NCBI GenBank assembly: GCA_963805915.1
Contig: CAWDWD010000013.1
Location: 113,820 to 177,819, forward strand
DNA length: 64,000 nucleotides
DNA from: JAEULH01 sp963805915
GTDB taxonomy: Bacteria > Pseudomonadota > Alphaproteobacteria > Rhodospirillales > Defluviicoccaceae
Direction: 5' to 3'
Below, piece by piece: positions 1 through 7,802 of this stretch (its first letter is position 1; each line of letters opens with the position of its first letter). Made by a program: the position numbers and the translations under genes. Under the pieces are notes generated by a model that did no database searches, was not told where the DNA came from, and saw only the letters and a program-made list of their open reading frames with translations.

Positions 1-83
1 ATGCGCAAGCTTATTACCCAACGCGACAGACTTGACGTCGCCACCGAAACCTGAACCCATCACTCCGCCGATGACGCCACCCC

Positions 84-148
84 GGCCGGCTTCAGTGGAA
101 TCCCCGGTCGGCTTCGATTGGAATCGGTGGCCGACTTTAGTGGAATAC
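84..148. repeat. Three degenerate tandem repeats, IS21-end-like
   Basis: Three roughly 20-bp direct repeats of the form GGYCGRCTTYRRTGGAATM lie at 84-102, 106-125 and 129-148, spaced by about 3 bp. Arrays of this kind are familiar from the terminal or intergenic parts of IS21-family elements, where they are thought to bind the transposase. No istA or istB coding sequence is visible in the window, so this would be only an element end or a remnant. I see no convincing gene in 1-299. The family assignment rests on the look of the motif alone. Confidence 0.4.
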
Positions 149-299
149 GCAAAAATGAATTCCGCGCCTGACGATTCTCGCAAGTCTTCATGTGGAATGT
201 GGAGAAGTCGGAGAGCGTGGAACGCGGAAGCACATCGAAGGGCGCGGCCCGGACCTTCCGCGCCCAACTTCAATTCCGTTTTTCCAAGGTGAGCCAGCA

Positions 300-710
300 A
301 TGCGCATAAACTATGGAATCAGCAAACCTTATGGCCGCCGCCTTGTCGCAACGGCCCTTGTTGTGTCTCTTGCCGCTTTGGCGCCGGAGCAGGCGAACAG
401 CAGCGATTGGGCCCCGGCCCTCTTGGGCGGCGTCATGGCCGGCCACCTCTTGACCAACTTCGGCCAGGAGCAGCGCGAGCGAACGGAAGCCATGCAAGAG
501 ATGGCTCGCGGCGGCGGCGGATATGGCGGTGGCTACGAGATGCGAGGCGGCGGCGGTTATGGACGTCAGCCAATGCCGCAGCAGCAATACGCGGCGCCCG
601 CCCTAAGTCCTGAAAAGCGCCTTCAGCAATTGGATACGCTTGCCGCCGGCGGCTACATCACGCCGCAGCAGTACAAAGAGCGGCGGCAAGCAATCCTCGA
701 TAGTATGTGA
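300..710 (+). CDS. Secreted glycine-rich protein with C-terminal SHOCT domain
   Basis: This 136-residue protein starts at the ATG at 300. An N-terminal hydrophobic segment (about residues 14-30, ending near EQANSSDWA) looks like a signal peptide. The middle is rich in Gly, Tyr, Met and Gln (GGGGYGGGY type). The last 35 residues, beginning LSPEKRLQQLDTLAAGGYIT and continuing through QQYKERRQAIL, match the SHOCT domain, a short C-terminal helical module often found on membrane or secreted proteins and thought to mediate oligomerisation. The frame stays open upstream to 192, but that extension has no signal-peptide character. The next gene begins 14 bp downstream, so they are probably co-transcribed. 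The function is unknown. Confidence 0.65.
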   Translation: MRINYGISKPYGRRLVATALVVSLAALAPEQANSSDWAPALLGGVMAGHLLTNFGQEQRERTEAMQEMARGGGGYGGGYEMRGGGGYGRQPMPQQQYAAPALSPEKRLQQLDTLAAGGYITPQQYKERRQAILDSM

Positions 711-724
711 GGAGGGAAAACCTC

Positions 725-1154
725 ATGGCCAAGTCAATCCCGATTCTGGTTGGCAGTCTAATTGCGTGCTTCGTGATGAACGCGACAGTTCTCGCGAAAG
801 AGGTCCAGGATACCGGCTTAACCGATGCCGCCCTCGTCGGTACCTGGGTCGTGGACGAGGGAAAGTGTTCCGACGCGAACGCGGAATTCCTCGGCTTTTC
901 GTCAAACGGCGCCGTCCAGTCCACTCGGAACGGTGGCGCGGATGCCGTCGGCTTTTGGAAGCTGGAGGGCGGCAAGATTTCATCTGACCGTTCTTGCTCC
1001 TCCCGCGCGGCTCGACGAGAAACTCAAGGACGTCCAAGGGTACTATACGTTCGATATCACCATTGCGCCGTACGCCGTCACGCCGGGCAGCTTCCAGGGT
1101 GTCGTCATCCTCGGCGAGCAGATCCGCTATGGCCGATTCACCCGATGCGGCTGA
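725..1154 (+). pseudogene. Small secreted protein of unknown function, frameshifted
   Basis: The ATG at 725 follows a GAGGAGGG Shine-Dalgarno. The first 24 residues (MAKSIPILVGSL then a hydrophobic run ending VLA-K) form a clear signal peptide. The mature part begins KEVQDTGLTDAALVGTWVVD, resembling the opening of small lipocalin-like or lysozyme-inhibitor-like secreted proteins. Near 975-985 the meaningful reading moves by one base, continuing as LTVLAPPARLDEKLKDVQGY and ending RYGRFTRCG at the stop at 1152-1154. In the first frame the sequence after that point turns Arg-rich and anomalous. I read this as one gene of about 142 codons broken by a single indel, real or from sequencing. I do not recognise the family. 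Confidence 0.5.
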
Positions 1155-1723
1155 CGGACGCCGCGAAGTTACGAGGTTCCTGCGTTTAAGGGACCGGGGT
1201 AACGAGGGTCTAACGTAAATTGTTATTAACAAACAGGAGATTACACGATGCCTAAGCCGACTGATCGACAGGGTGCACGGACCGCTTGGCGCCTGGGTGC
1301 TGTGTTGTGTCTACTCGTATTCTTCGCGTCCGGGTCAACCTTGCTTGTCGCGACGCCTTCCCAAGCGCAGGGAACCGCAACCTTGGGCGCCGGTGCGTCG
1401 GAGACGACGACATACGAAGCGACGGTTCAAGCCATCGACTACCAAGAGCGCACGCTCACGCTGGTTGGGCCGGCGGGAAAGACGAAGACGATGACTGTGG
1501 GCAAGGAGGTGCGCAATTTCAGCCAGATCCACCCCGGCGACGCCGTCATCGCTCAGTACCAGGATTCGGTTGCCTACGTCATTGCGCCTCCGGGCACGAA
1601 AGCCCCGGAAGACATGCTCGCCATCGCCGAAGCACGCGCCGCCCAGGGAGAGAAACCCGCTGGCGGCGTGGCAAGTAAGCTGGTGATCACCGGGCTTGTC
1701 ACCGGCGTCGACGTCGGTGCGCT

Positions 1724-1965
1724 TGTAAGACGTTCACTCACCGGCTCGCTCCTCGGCTAAGGTTGCGGACCGGTTGCTGGGAGAGGGTCGCCGCGTGGCG
1801 CTTGAGGCATGGTCCTCGTGCGTGAGATTGGCGCCCTCGACCGGCGCTCAGGGCTCGAACGGTATCCTGGGGCCAAGCCTTGCCCGCTTGCGTCCTCGCT
1901 TGGACAAGCGTGAGCATGATCGCCGGCTCCGAGGCTCCTGGCCACTGACCATGCAAGGAGAGAGT
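1724..1965 (+). ncRNA. Candidate bridge RNA (seekRNA) in IS110 left end
   Basis: IS110-family recombinases are guided by an RNA from the non-coding end. A hairpin CCAAGC (1873-1878)/GCTTGG (1898-1903) could be a donor-binding loop. CCTTGC at 1878-1883 is identical to the right terminus CCTTGCT (3188-3194), and ACAAG at 1904-1908 is complementary to the left terminus with its core, CTTGT (1722-1726). A second possible stem, GGCGC (1797-1801)/GCGCC (1831-1835), encloses GTGCG (1818-1822), identical to the left target flank (1717-1721), and TTGAG and TGAG, complementary to the right target flank CTCAA. The matches are only 4-6 nt and may be chance. That such an RNA exists rests on family knowledge. 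Confidence 0.5.
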
Positions 1966-3141
1966 ATGTTCGCCGGCATCGATATCGCTTCCGAACGCCA
2001 CACGCTCGCCCGCCTCGACGAGGATGGCGCGCCGATCGGCAAGTCCATGACCATCACCGAGGACCGCGAGGGCTACGACGCCCTGCTCGAAGCGCTTGGC
2101 CCTCCGCCCGTCCTGGTCGTCATGGAAGCGACCGGACACTACTGGAAGAACCTGTTCGTTGTACTGACCGCCGCCGGGCACGAGGTCGCGCTGCTCAACC
2201 CGTTCGTCGCCCGACGCTTCCAGGACAGCAGCCTCGAACGCACCAAGACCGACGCCATCGACGCCCGCGGCCTCGCCCGTCTCGGCTTCGAGAAACGCCC
2301 CGCGCCGACCCGGCTGCACGACAAGGTCGCCGAGAGCTTGCGTGAGTTGGTCCGCCACCGCGACCGGCTGCGCCAGGACTTCGACGACCGCGTCCGCCAA
2401 CTGCACCGCCTGGTCGATCTCGTCTTTCCCGAGTTCACCCGCTACGTCCGCACCCTCGACAGCATGCTTGCCACCTGCCTGCTGGCCGAATACCCGAGCG
2501 CGCAGGCCTTCGCCCGCGCAAACCCGCGCCGGCTCGCAAAACTGCGCTACGACGGGCGTCACATGATCGGCGCCGAACTGGCCGAACAACTGGTCGACGC
2601 CGCCAGCCGCTCCATCGGCCAGCATCACGGCCCCGCCTATGCGCTGCAGGCGCGCCACATCTGCCAGGATCTCGACCTGTGGCGCCGGCGCCTGAGCGAC
2701 ATCGAGCGTGACATCGAGAACCTGCTCGACACCCACGAGGTCGGCAAGCTGCTCACCACCATCGATGGGATCGGCCCGCAATCGGCCGCGCGGGTCATCG
2801 CCGCCGTCGGCGATCCCGCCCGTTTCAGGAGCGCCGCCGCCTTCGCCGCCTATGTCGGCGTCGTTCCAGGGCTCAGGCACTCCGGCAAACGCACCGCCGG
2901 CCGCGCCGCCATCGCCCCGCTCGGAAACGCCCGCCTGCGCACGGCCTTGTGGATGCCCGTGCTCGGCGCCGTGCGCCGCAATCCCTGGCTGCGCACCTTC
3001 TACGAACGCTTGCGCGCTGCCGGCAAGCCACCCAAACTCGCGCTCATCGCCGCCATGCGCAAGCTGCTCCACGCCGTCTACAGCGTCGCCAAGAACCGCA
3101 AACCGTTCACAGTCCAGATCGAGCAGGCGCGGGCGGCGTAG
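1966..3141 (+). CDS. IS110-family DEDD transposase/recombinase
   Basis: This 391-residue protein starts at the ATG at 1966, preceded by AAGGAG at 1955-1960. The N-terminal RuvC-like DEDD domain opens MFAGIDIASERH (first Asp at residue 6), followed by VVMEATGHYW with the Glu and KTDAIDARGLARLG with the later Asp residues. A coiled-coil-like middle follows. The C-terminal Transposase_20 domain contains LLTTIDGIGPQSAARVIAAV, then FAAYVGVVPGLRHSGKR with the conserved nucleophilic serine region, then ALIAAMRKLLHAVY. All key motifs are present at normal family length, so it may still be active. It catalyses RNA-guided insertion and excision without free hydrolysed ends. Confidence 0.93.
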   Translation: MFAGIDIASERHTLARLDEDGAPIGKSMTITEDREGYDALLEALGPPPVLVVMEATGHYWKNLFVVLTAAGHEVALLNPFVARRFQDSSLERTKTDAIDARGLARLGFEKRPAPTRLHDKVAESLRELVRHRDRLRQDFDDRVRQLHRLVDLVFPEFTRYVRTLDSMLATCLLAEYPSAQAFARANPRRLAKLRYDGRHMIGAELAEQLVDAASRSIGQHHGPAYALQARHICQDLDLWRRRLSDIERDIENLLDTHEVGKLLTTIDGIGPQSAARVIAAVGDPARFRSAAAFAAYVGVVPGLRHSGKRTAGRAAIAPLGNARLRTALWMPVLGAVRRNPWLRTFYERLRAAGKPPKLALIAAMRKLLHAVYSVAKNRKPFTVQIEQARAA

Positions 3142-3453
3142 TCCCAGTCCAACGCAGCCGACCGCGCCCCCAGCCCGCGCAAAAAAACCTTGCTCAACGT
3201 GACGGTATCTCACACCATCTCCATCGTCGACCCCACGGGCGGCAAGGTGCGCACGTTTACGGTCAAGAATCCCACCTACCGGAATATGCTTCCGTCGATC
3301 AAAGCTGGCGACAAGATCACGGCGGTTGTTGCCGAAGCCCTCGTCGTGGCGGTCGACCCAGTCCGTTAAATCCGCGTGCCGAAGTCGGGTGCGCCAGCGG
3401 GGCGCAGCCGACTTCGCTCCCTAATAGGATCCGGGCAAATTGGAAACCGGGCG

Positions 3454-3625
3454 ATGTCGCAGAGCCGTCCAAGTTGTCATGGCGCCTGGATCGAAACCCT
3501 TCGCGCATTAGTCGCTCTTGGCGTCCTTGCCGGCTCGGCGGATGCATGGGCCGGTAGTCTGTTCGCTACCGAGATGGGGTCGCCCGATCTTGGCACGGCG
3601 GCCGCGGGTCGGGCGGCGACAGCAT
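3454..3625 (+). pseudogene. FadL/OmpP1-family outer membrane protein, N-terminal fragment
   Basis: The ATG at 3454 opens a frame with a signal peptide (TLRALVALGVLAGSADAWA) and then AGSLFATEMGSPDLGTAAAG followed by RAATA. This matches the conserved start of FadL/TodX/OmpP1 long-chain fatty acid and hydrocarbon transporters, whose N-terminal plug normally continues into a D-A-S-T...N-P-A-G-M stretch. Homology ends near 3620, where sequence of a convergent recombinase gene begins, and the frame stops at 3627. Only about 55 of the usual 400-plus residues remain. The identification comes from this short motif, so it is probable and not certain. Confidence 0.5.
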
Positions 3626-4125
3626 GACGTAGCGATCCTTGCCGCCCTTGCCGTGCTCGACCCGGATGACCATGCGGCTGCTGTCGATATCGCCGATCCT
3701 GAGGGTGACCACCTCGGAACCCGCAGGCCGGCGCTGTAGGCCGTGGTCAGGGCCGCCCGGTTGCGCAGGCCTGGAACCGCCTGCAGGAAGCGCGCGATCT
3801 CGTCCGCGCTCAGCACCGTCGGCAGCTTCTTCGGCTCCTTGGCGCTGACAATGCGAACGGCGGCGTCCTTCCGACCGAGCGTCACGCCGAAGAAGAAGCG
3901 CAGCGCGCACGACACCTGATTGATATGGGACCACGACATTCCCTGACCGGCCAGATGGATCTGGTATGCCCGAACCTCCTCCACGCCGAGCCGATCCGGC
4001 GGCAATCCGACGAAACGACTAAACTTCGCGACCGCGTAAACGTAGGATTGCTGGGTTGCCGGCGAGAGATTGCGAACCGTCATGTCGTCGAGAAGCCGCC
4101 GACGCAGCGGGGTCATCTGAGCCAT
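3620..4125 (-). pseudogene. Tyrosine recombinase (XerC/IS91-associated type), truncated and frameshifted
   Basis: The start is the ATG at 4125 (MAQMTPLRRRLLDDMTVRNL) with an AGGAGG Shine-Dalgarno upstream. The SAM-like core-binding domain follows (LSPATQQSYVYAVAKFSRFV, later GMSWSHINQVSCALRFFFGV), then the start of the catalytic domain (PKKLPTVLSADEIARFL, TAYSAGLR). Near 3722 one base is missing. The reading continues in another frame as SEVVTLRIGDIDSSRMVIRV and GKGGKDRYVMLSP, then loses homology near 3625. The catalytic H-R-H-Y residues of the C-terminal half are absent, so it is inactive. Integrases of this type often accompany IS91-like elements. Its broken end abuts the FadL fragment, marking a rearrangement junction. 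Confidence 0.75.
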
Positions 4126-4297
4126 CACAGGGCCTCCTGTCTGATGATTGGGTGTGGACAACCGCAATCCTCAGACAGCGAGCCTCCGAAGGTGAAGCCC
4201 GCTCCAACTCCCGCGTCAGCGGGTTCGTTCAATACGCATCCAGCCGTGACCCCAGAGTTTCGGCGCGGTTGCCATCCAATCACCAAGGAGTGCTGAC

Positions 4298-5700
4298 ATG
4301 GACCACACTTTCACTCTAGAGCAGGCTGTCGGGCCGTTGCCTTCCTGAGCACGACGGCCGTCGCCGCCGCTGTGGCGGTGACCGGCCGCGGAGGCTGGGC
4401 CGCGGGCTTGACCCCGGACGAGGCAAAGCAGATCGCCATTGATGCCTACATCTACGGCTACTCGCTGGTCACCACCGACATCACACGCCTGCAGATGAGC
4501 AACGTCGCCAAGGTCGGGGAATTGAGTGCGCCGCTCGGGAAGTTTCTTCAATATCAGCGGCTATCCGCCAGCGACCTATCGCGGGGTTTCGGCAACGAAC
4601 GCCGACACACTCTATTCGATGGCCTGGCTCGACCTGAAGGAGCCGATGGTCTTCAGCCATCCCGAGATCAAGGACCGCTTCTTCAACTTCGAGCTGGTCG
4701 ATCTGTGGATGGTCGTGAAGCACAGCGTCGGCACCAACACCACCGGCACGGACGCCGATGACCTATCTGTTCACCGGCCCCGGCTGGGACGGCGAAGTGC
4801 CCGAAGGCATGACCCACATTGCCTATCCGACCCGCTACTTGGGCGTTCTTGGGTCGCACCTATGCGCTCGACACGCCTGAGGACCTGGCCATCGTCCACA
4901 AGCTGCAGGATCAGTACAAGGTCGTGCCGCTCTCGGCGTACGGCAAACCCTACACCTTCGTCGCCCCGCCGGTGGTCGATGCCGGCATCAAGATGGACGA
5001 GGGACCGCAGAAGGTGATCCTCGATCTGGGTGTCGAGGGGTATTTCAACTGGCTGACCCGGCTGCATTGGCTCGGATGCCGTGCCGCCTGCCGGAAGATG
5101 CGCCCATCCTTGCGCGAGATGGCCATACTCGGCATCGTCCCCGGTCAGAAATTCGACCTCTCGAAGCTTGATCCCGATGTCCAGGCGGCTCTGAAAGACG
5201 TGCCGCAACTGGCCACCGACAAACTGAACGAGGGATGGGCGAATTTCGGCACCGACAAGAACGGCTGGCGGGTCACCACGACCGGTGCCGTCTACGGCAC
5301 CGATTATCTGACGCGCGCCATCTGGGCGTCAAACGGCTGGCCATCGCAACAGCCTACCGTCTCAGTCTATCCGACGACCTACGTCGACGGTTCAGGCGCC
5401 AAACTCGACGGCACCAACAGCTACACCCTGACCTTCCCAAAGGACGCGATGCCGCCGATCCACGAGGGTGGCTTCTGGTCGATCACCATGTACCAGATCG
5501 ACAACGGGCTGTGGTTCTATCCCAACGCGCTGAACAAGCTGACCGTCAGCACGCGCAACAAGTTCGTGTACAACGACGACGGCTCGCTGACGCTCTACTT
5601 CCAGCATGCATCGCCGGGCGCCGACAAGGAGCAGAACTGGCTGCCGGCGCCGGCCGCGCCTTTTGCCATGACCATGCGGCTCTACTGGCCCAATTATACG
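4298..5700 (+). pseudogene. DUF1254/DUF1214 protein with multiple frameshifts
   Basis: The ATG at 4298 has an AAGGAG upstream. The coherent protein must be read through at least four frame changes: about 4340 (into RAVAFLSTTAVAAAVAVTG, a signal peptide), about 4540 (YPPATYRGVSATNADTLYS, DUF1254), about 4755 (MTYLFTGPGWDGEVPEGMTH) and about 4845 (GRTYALDTPEDLAIVHKLQD). A compensated pair lies near 5070-5125. The rest is clean DUF1214 sequence (KNGWRVTTTGAVYGTDYLTR, then MPPIHEGGFWSITMYQIDN). Homology stops at MRLYWPN (about 5695), short of the usual proline-rich C-terminus. DUF1254/1214 proteins are periplasmic proteins of uncertain function. This copy is dead. Confidence 0.88.
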
Positions 5701-5963
5701 CATTCTCGTTTAATCGTGCAGATTACACTTGGGTCAGTTCGCGCCACCACGGAACAATTTCGCGCCGCCTCACCGAACTACATGCGCATGAAAATAGAGA
5801 CAAAATTTAGTAAAAAAAAGTATTACTTCATATTATTTACGCTTTTTTAATATGAAATCATAGTTATAAGATAACCTGAAATAATTATTTTGACGATTTA
5901 GCGATCTGGTCTTAGGCTTTGTTGCGTGTATGGGGGATGCGCTTTATGCCTAGGAGAACACTT
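5701..5963 (+). promoter_or_regulatory. AT-rich leader and possible flp promoter
   Basis: Positions 5790-5900 are far richer in A and T than the surrounding DNA, with runs such as TTTAGTAAAAAAAAG. This suggests a foreign or junction segment following the truncated DUF1214 gene. A possible sigma-70-type promoter for the Tad operon is TTGACG (5890-5895), 17 bp, TAGGCT (5913-5918). Its -10 is weak. AGGAG at 5952-5956 is the ribosome binding site of flp. No gene is visible here apart from the run-on of the broken upstream frame. Confidence 0.35.
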
Positions 5964-6146
5964 ATGAAGCTCGAAGCTCTCACCACCATTCTTTCCGACG
6001 AGTCCGGCGCGACGGCCATTGAGTATGGCCTCATCGCCGCCCTGATTTCGGTCGTTGCCATCGGCACCATGAAGGGGCTGGGCACCTCCTTGAAGGGCTT
6101 GTTCCTCAAGGTCGGGACCGACCTTACCGAAGCAACCAAGGGGTAG
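5964..6146 (+). CDS. flp: Flp/Fap-type pilin subunit
   Basis: This 60-residue class III (type IVb) prepilin is the major subunit of Tad pili. The start at 5964 is set by AGGAG 7 bp upstream. The leader MKLEALTTILSDESG is followed by the processing site G/ATAIEYG, with Glu at +5 and Tyr at +6 of the mature pilin, and a hydrophobic helix LIAALISVVAIGTMKGL. The mature pilin would be about 45 residues, normal for Flp. CpaA, encoded next, would cleave the leader. A small hairpin follows the stop codon and may raise pilin mRNA levels over the downstream genes. Confidence 0.95.
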   Translation: MKLEALTTILSDESGATAIEYGLIAALISVVAIGTMKGLGTSLKGLFLKVGTDLTEATKG

Positions 6147-6162
6147 GCTCCACGTCGGAGCC
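6146..6162 (+). terminator. Hairpin after flp, possible attenuator
   Basis: GGCTCC (6146-6151) pairs with GGAGCC (6157-6162) across a 5-nt loop, immediately after the flp stop codon. No run of T follows, so it is not a full intrinsic terminator. It may be an mRNA-stabilising or partial attenuation element, as often seen after abundant pilin genes. Confidence 0.35.
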
Positions 6163-6329
6163 TTCGGCTAGCGTGTTGGAGCGGTGTCCACGGGCGCCGC
6201 TCCAAACCCGTCGGCCGGCAACGGAGTTTCTTGCAGCACACATCGGGGGATCGCCGGGTGGCGATCGGCGTGGCGCGTCATCCGCTTGAGCGGCCCGCGG
6301 TGGCGCACTCCGATCAGCCCGAGACGATC

Positions 6330-6842
6330 ATGAACGGCCTGCTTCCCATCGATTTCTTTGCGGTCACCCTGTTCCTCGGCCTGCTTGGCCTGGCGGTGGT
6401 GACGGACTTGGCGGAGATGAGGATCCCCAACCGGATCTGTCTGTGCATCGCCGCGCTCTATCCCGTCCACGTCCTCGCCAGCGCGGCGCCGATAGACTGG
6501 CTCGGCGCCATGGGCGTCGCGGCGATCGTATTCCTCGGCGGCTTGATCCCGTTCATTTACCGGCTGATGGGCGGCGGCGACGTCAAGCTGATGGCCGCCG
6601 CGGCGCTCTGGGCCGGGCCGGGCATGGCTATCGAATTTGTCCTCGTTACGACTTTCTTAGGTGGTGTCATGGCATTGATCATGGTCAGCCCCTACCGCTA
6701 CGTGCTGGCCAATGCCTTCAACGTGGTCGGGCGTTGCGACATCGGCGAAGTCGTGTTGGGTCGCGCCATCCCCTACGCCGTCGCGATTGCCGCCGGCGCG
6801 TATCTGACGGTGGGTCCCGAGTTGTTGAGCGCCATCGGTTGA
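6330..6842 (+). CDS. cpaA: Prepilin peptidase CpaA/TadV (A24 family)
   Basis: This 170-residue membrane aspartic peptidase cleaves and probably methylates the Flp prepilin. The ATG at 6330 is chosen because the hydrophobic protein begins there; the open frame upstream lacks membrane character. The first catalytic Asp lies in VVTDLAEMRIPN and the second in the GxGD motif LMGGGDVKLM. Five or six hydrophobic segments cover most of the length, and the short N-terminus lacks the cysteine domain of PilD, as is typical of the CpaA branch. It is the second gene of the Tad operon, 20 bp before cpaB. Confidence 0.93.
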   Translation: MNGLLPIDFFAVTLFLGLLGLAVVTDLAEMRIPNRICLCIAALYPVHVLASAAPIDWLGAMGVAAIVFLGGLIPFIYRLMGGGDVKLMAAAALWAGPGMAIEFVLVTTFLGGVMALIMVSPYRYVLANAFNVVGRCDIGEVVLGRAIPYAVAIAAGAYLTVGPELLSAIG

Positions 6843-6861
6843 GAGTGAAGGACTAAAGGCC

Positions 6862-7791
6862 ATGAACCCGAGAACGATCATTCTCCTCGTCGTGGCGCTG
6901 TCGGCGGCGGCGTTGACCGCGTATTTCGCCAACAGCTGGATGGCCGCGCAGCGCGCTGCGATGGACCAGACGCCGGTGGAACAGGCGCCTGCGATCGCCA
7001 CCGTCGAGGTGCTGGTCGCCGTCCGCAATTTGCCGACCGGCACCTTTATCCGCGAGGGCGACCTGGAATGGCGCGACTGGCCGGAAGATAGCGTCGTCGA
7101 CGACTACTTGGTCAAGGTCGACGGCGCCGAAGCCGAGCTCGTCGGCGCGGTCGCGCGCACGCCACTGTTCGCCGGCGAGCCGATCACCCGCTCGCGCGTC
7201 GTGCACAAGGGCGACCAGGGCTTTCTCGCCGCGGTTCTCGATCCCGACCACCGCGCCGTCTCGATCCCGTTGGACGCCGTGACCGGCATCTCCGGCTTTA
7301 TTTTCCCAGGCGACTATGTCGATGTGCTGCTGACCTTCTCGACGGCAGTCAAGGGCGATGAGGACCAGGGGAGCTCGACGCGATACTTCAGCGAGACCGT
7401 GCTGAATCGGGTTCGGGTCCTGGCCATCGACCAGACCGTCGACAACGCCGCCGCCGCCGCCCAGGTGGCGAAGACCGCGACCCTGGAAGTAAGCCCCAAG
7501 CAGGCCGAGAAAGTTGCTGTCGCCATGGAGATTGGCTCGCTCTCGCTGAGCCTGCACAGCATTGCGCTGGAAGAGCCCGCTCTCGACCGGCTCACTCTGA
7601 AAGCGAGCCTGCGCACCACGCAGGCGGCCCAGGCGGCGAAGGCGGCCCGGTCCGTCGCGCGCGGCAGCTACACCAATGAAACCGACGTTCTCAGCATGTA
7701 CGGCGCTCCGCACGGCCTGCCGCCGCCAGTCGGATTCGATAAAGCGATCAATCTGTTGCGCGGCGACGACGCCAAGCAAGTTCGGTTCTAA
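6862..7791 (+). CDS. cpaB: Flp pilus assembly protein CpaB/RcpC
   Basis: This 309-residue periplasmic protein has one N-terminal transmembrane helix (residues 4-22). It then has a SAF domain (VEVLVAVRNLPTGTFIREGD, continuing to LFAGEPITRSRV) and an RcpC-like domain (HRAVSIPLDAVTGISGFIFP, then GDYVDVLLTF). CpaB proteins associate with the CpaC secretin, and the SAF fold suggests carbohydrate binding, perhaps to peptidoglycan. Length and domain order are normal. The gene sits 11 bp before cpaC. Confidence 0.93.
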   Translation: MNPRTIILLVVALSAAALTAYFANSWMAAQRAAMDQTPVEQAPAIATVEVLVAVRNLPTGTFIREGDLEWRDWPEDSVVDDYLVKVDGAEAELVGAVARTPLFAGEPITRSRVVHKGDQGFLAAVLDPDHRAVSIPLDAVTGISGFIFPGDYVDVLLTFSTAVKGDEDQGSSTRYFSETVLNRVRVLAIDQTVDNAAAAAQVAKTATLEVSPKQAEKVAVAMEIGSLSLSLHSIALEEPALDRLTLKASLRTTQAAQAAKAARSVARGSYTNETDVLSMYGAPHGLPPPVGFDKAINLLRGDDAKQVRF

Positions 7792-7802
7792 GGAGCCATT
7801 CC

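Larger units (their letters stand above)
1724..3194 (+). mobile_element. IS110-family insertion sequence, about 1471 bp
   Basis: The boundaries are inferred from restoring the interrupted gene. A CT dinucleotide occurs at both junctions (1722-1723 and 3193-3194), and removing the segment between them restores the host frame exactly. There are no terminal inverted repeats and no longer target duplication, as expected for IS110 elements, which recombine at a short shared core. The non-coding left end is long (about 240 bp) and the right end short (about 53 bp). This fits the IS110 subgroup, in which the bridge RNA lies upstream of the recombinase, and not the IS1111 subgroup. Because of the shared CT the ends can shift by 2 bp. 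Confidence 0.85.
1248..3369 (+). pseudogene. Secreted two-repeat protein interrupted by an IS110-family element
   Basis: The 5' part (1248-1723) encodes a signal peptide ending TPSQAQG and one beta-rich repeat (TYEATVQAIDYQERTLTLVG onward through PGDAVIAQYQDSVAYVIAPPG). The 3' part (3195-3369) encodes a second copy of the same repeat (SHTISIVDPTGGKVRTFTV through IKAGDKITAVVAEALVVAVD) and a natural stop. Joining base 1723 to base 3195 gives GCG CTC AAC GTG in frame and a complete 216-residue product, so the gene was intact before insertion. As it stands the ribosome would read into the element and stop at 1760. The family resembles uncharacterised periplasmic proteins with duplicated halves. 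Function unknown. Confidence 0.75.

Noticed and set aside
1738..3213. 491-residue minus-strand open frame across the transposase
   Set aside because: It is antisense to the IS110 transposase, Gly/Ala/Asp-rich with no domain, and arises from GC-rich codon bias.
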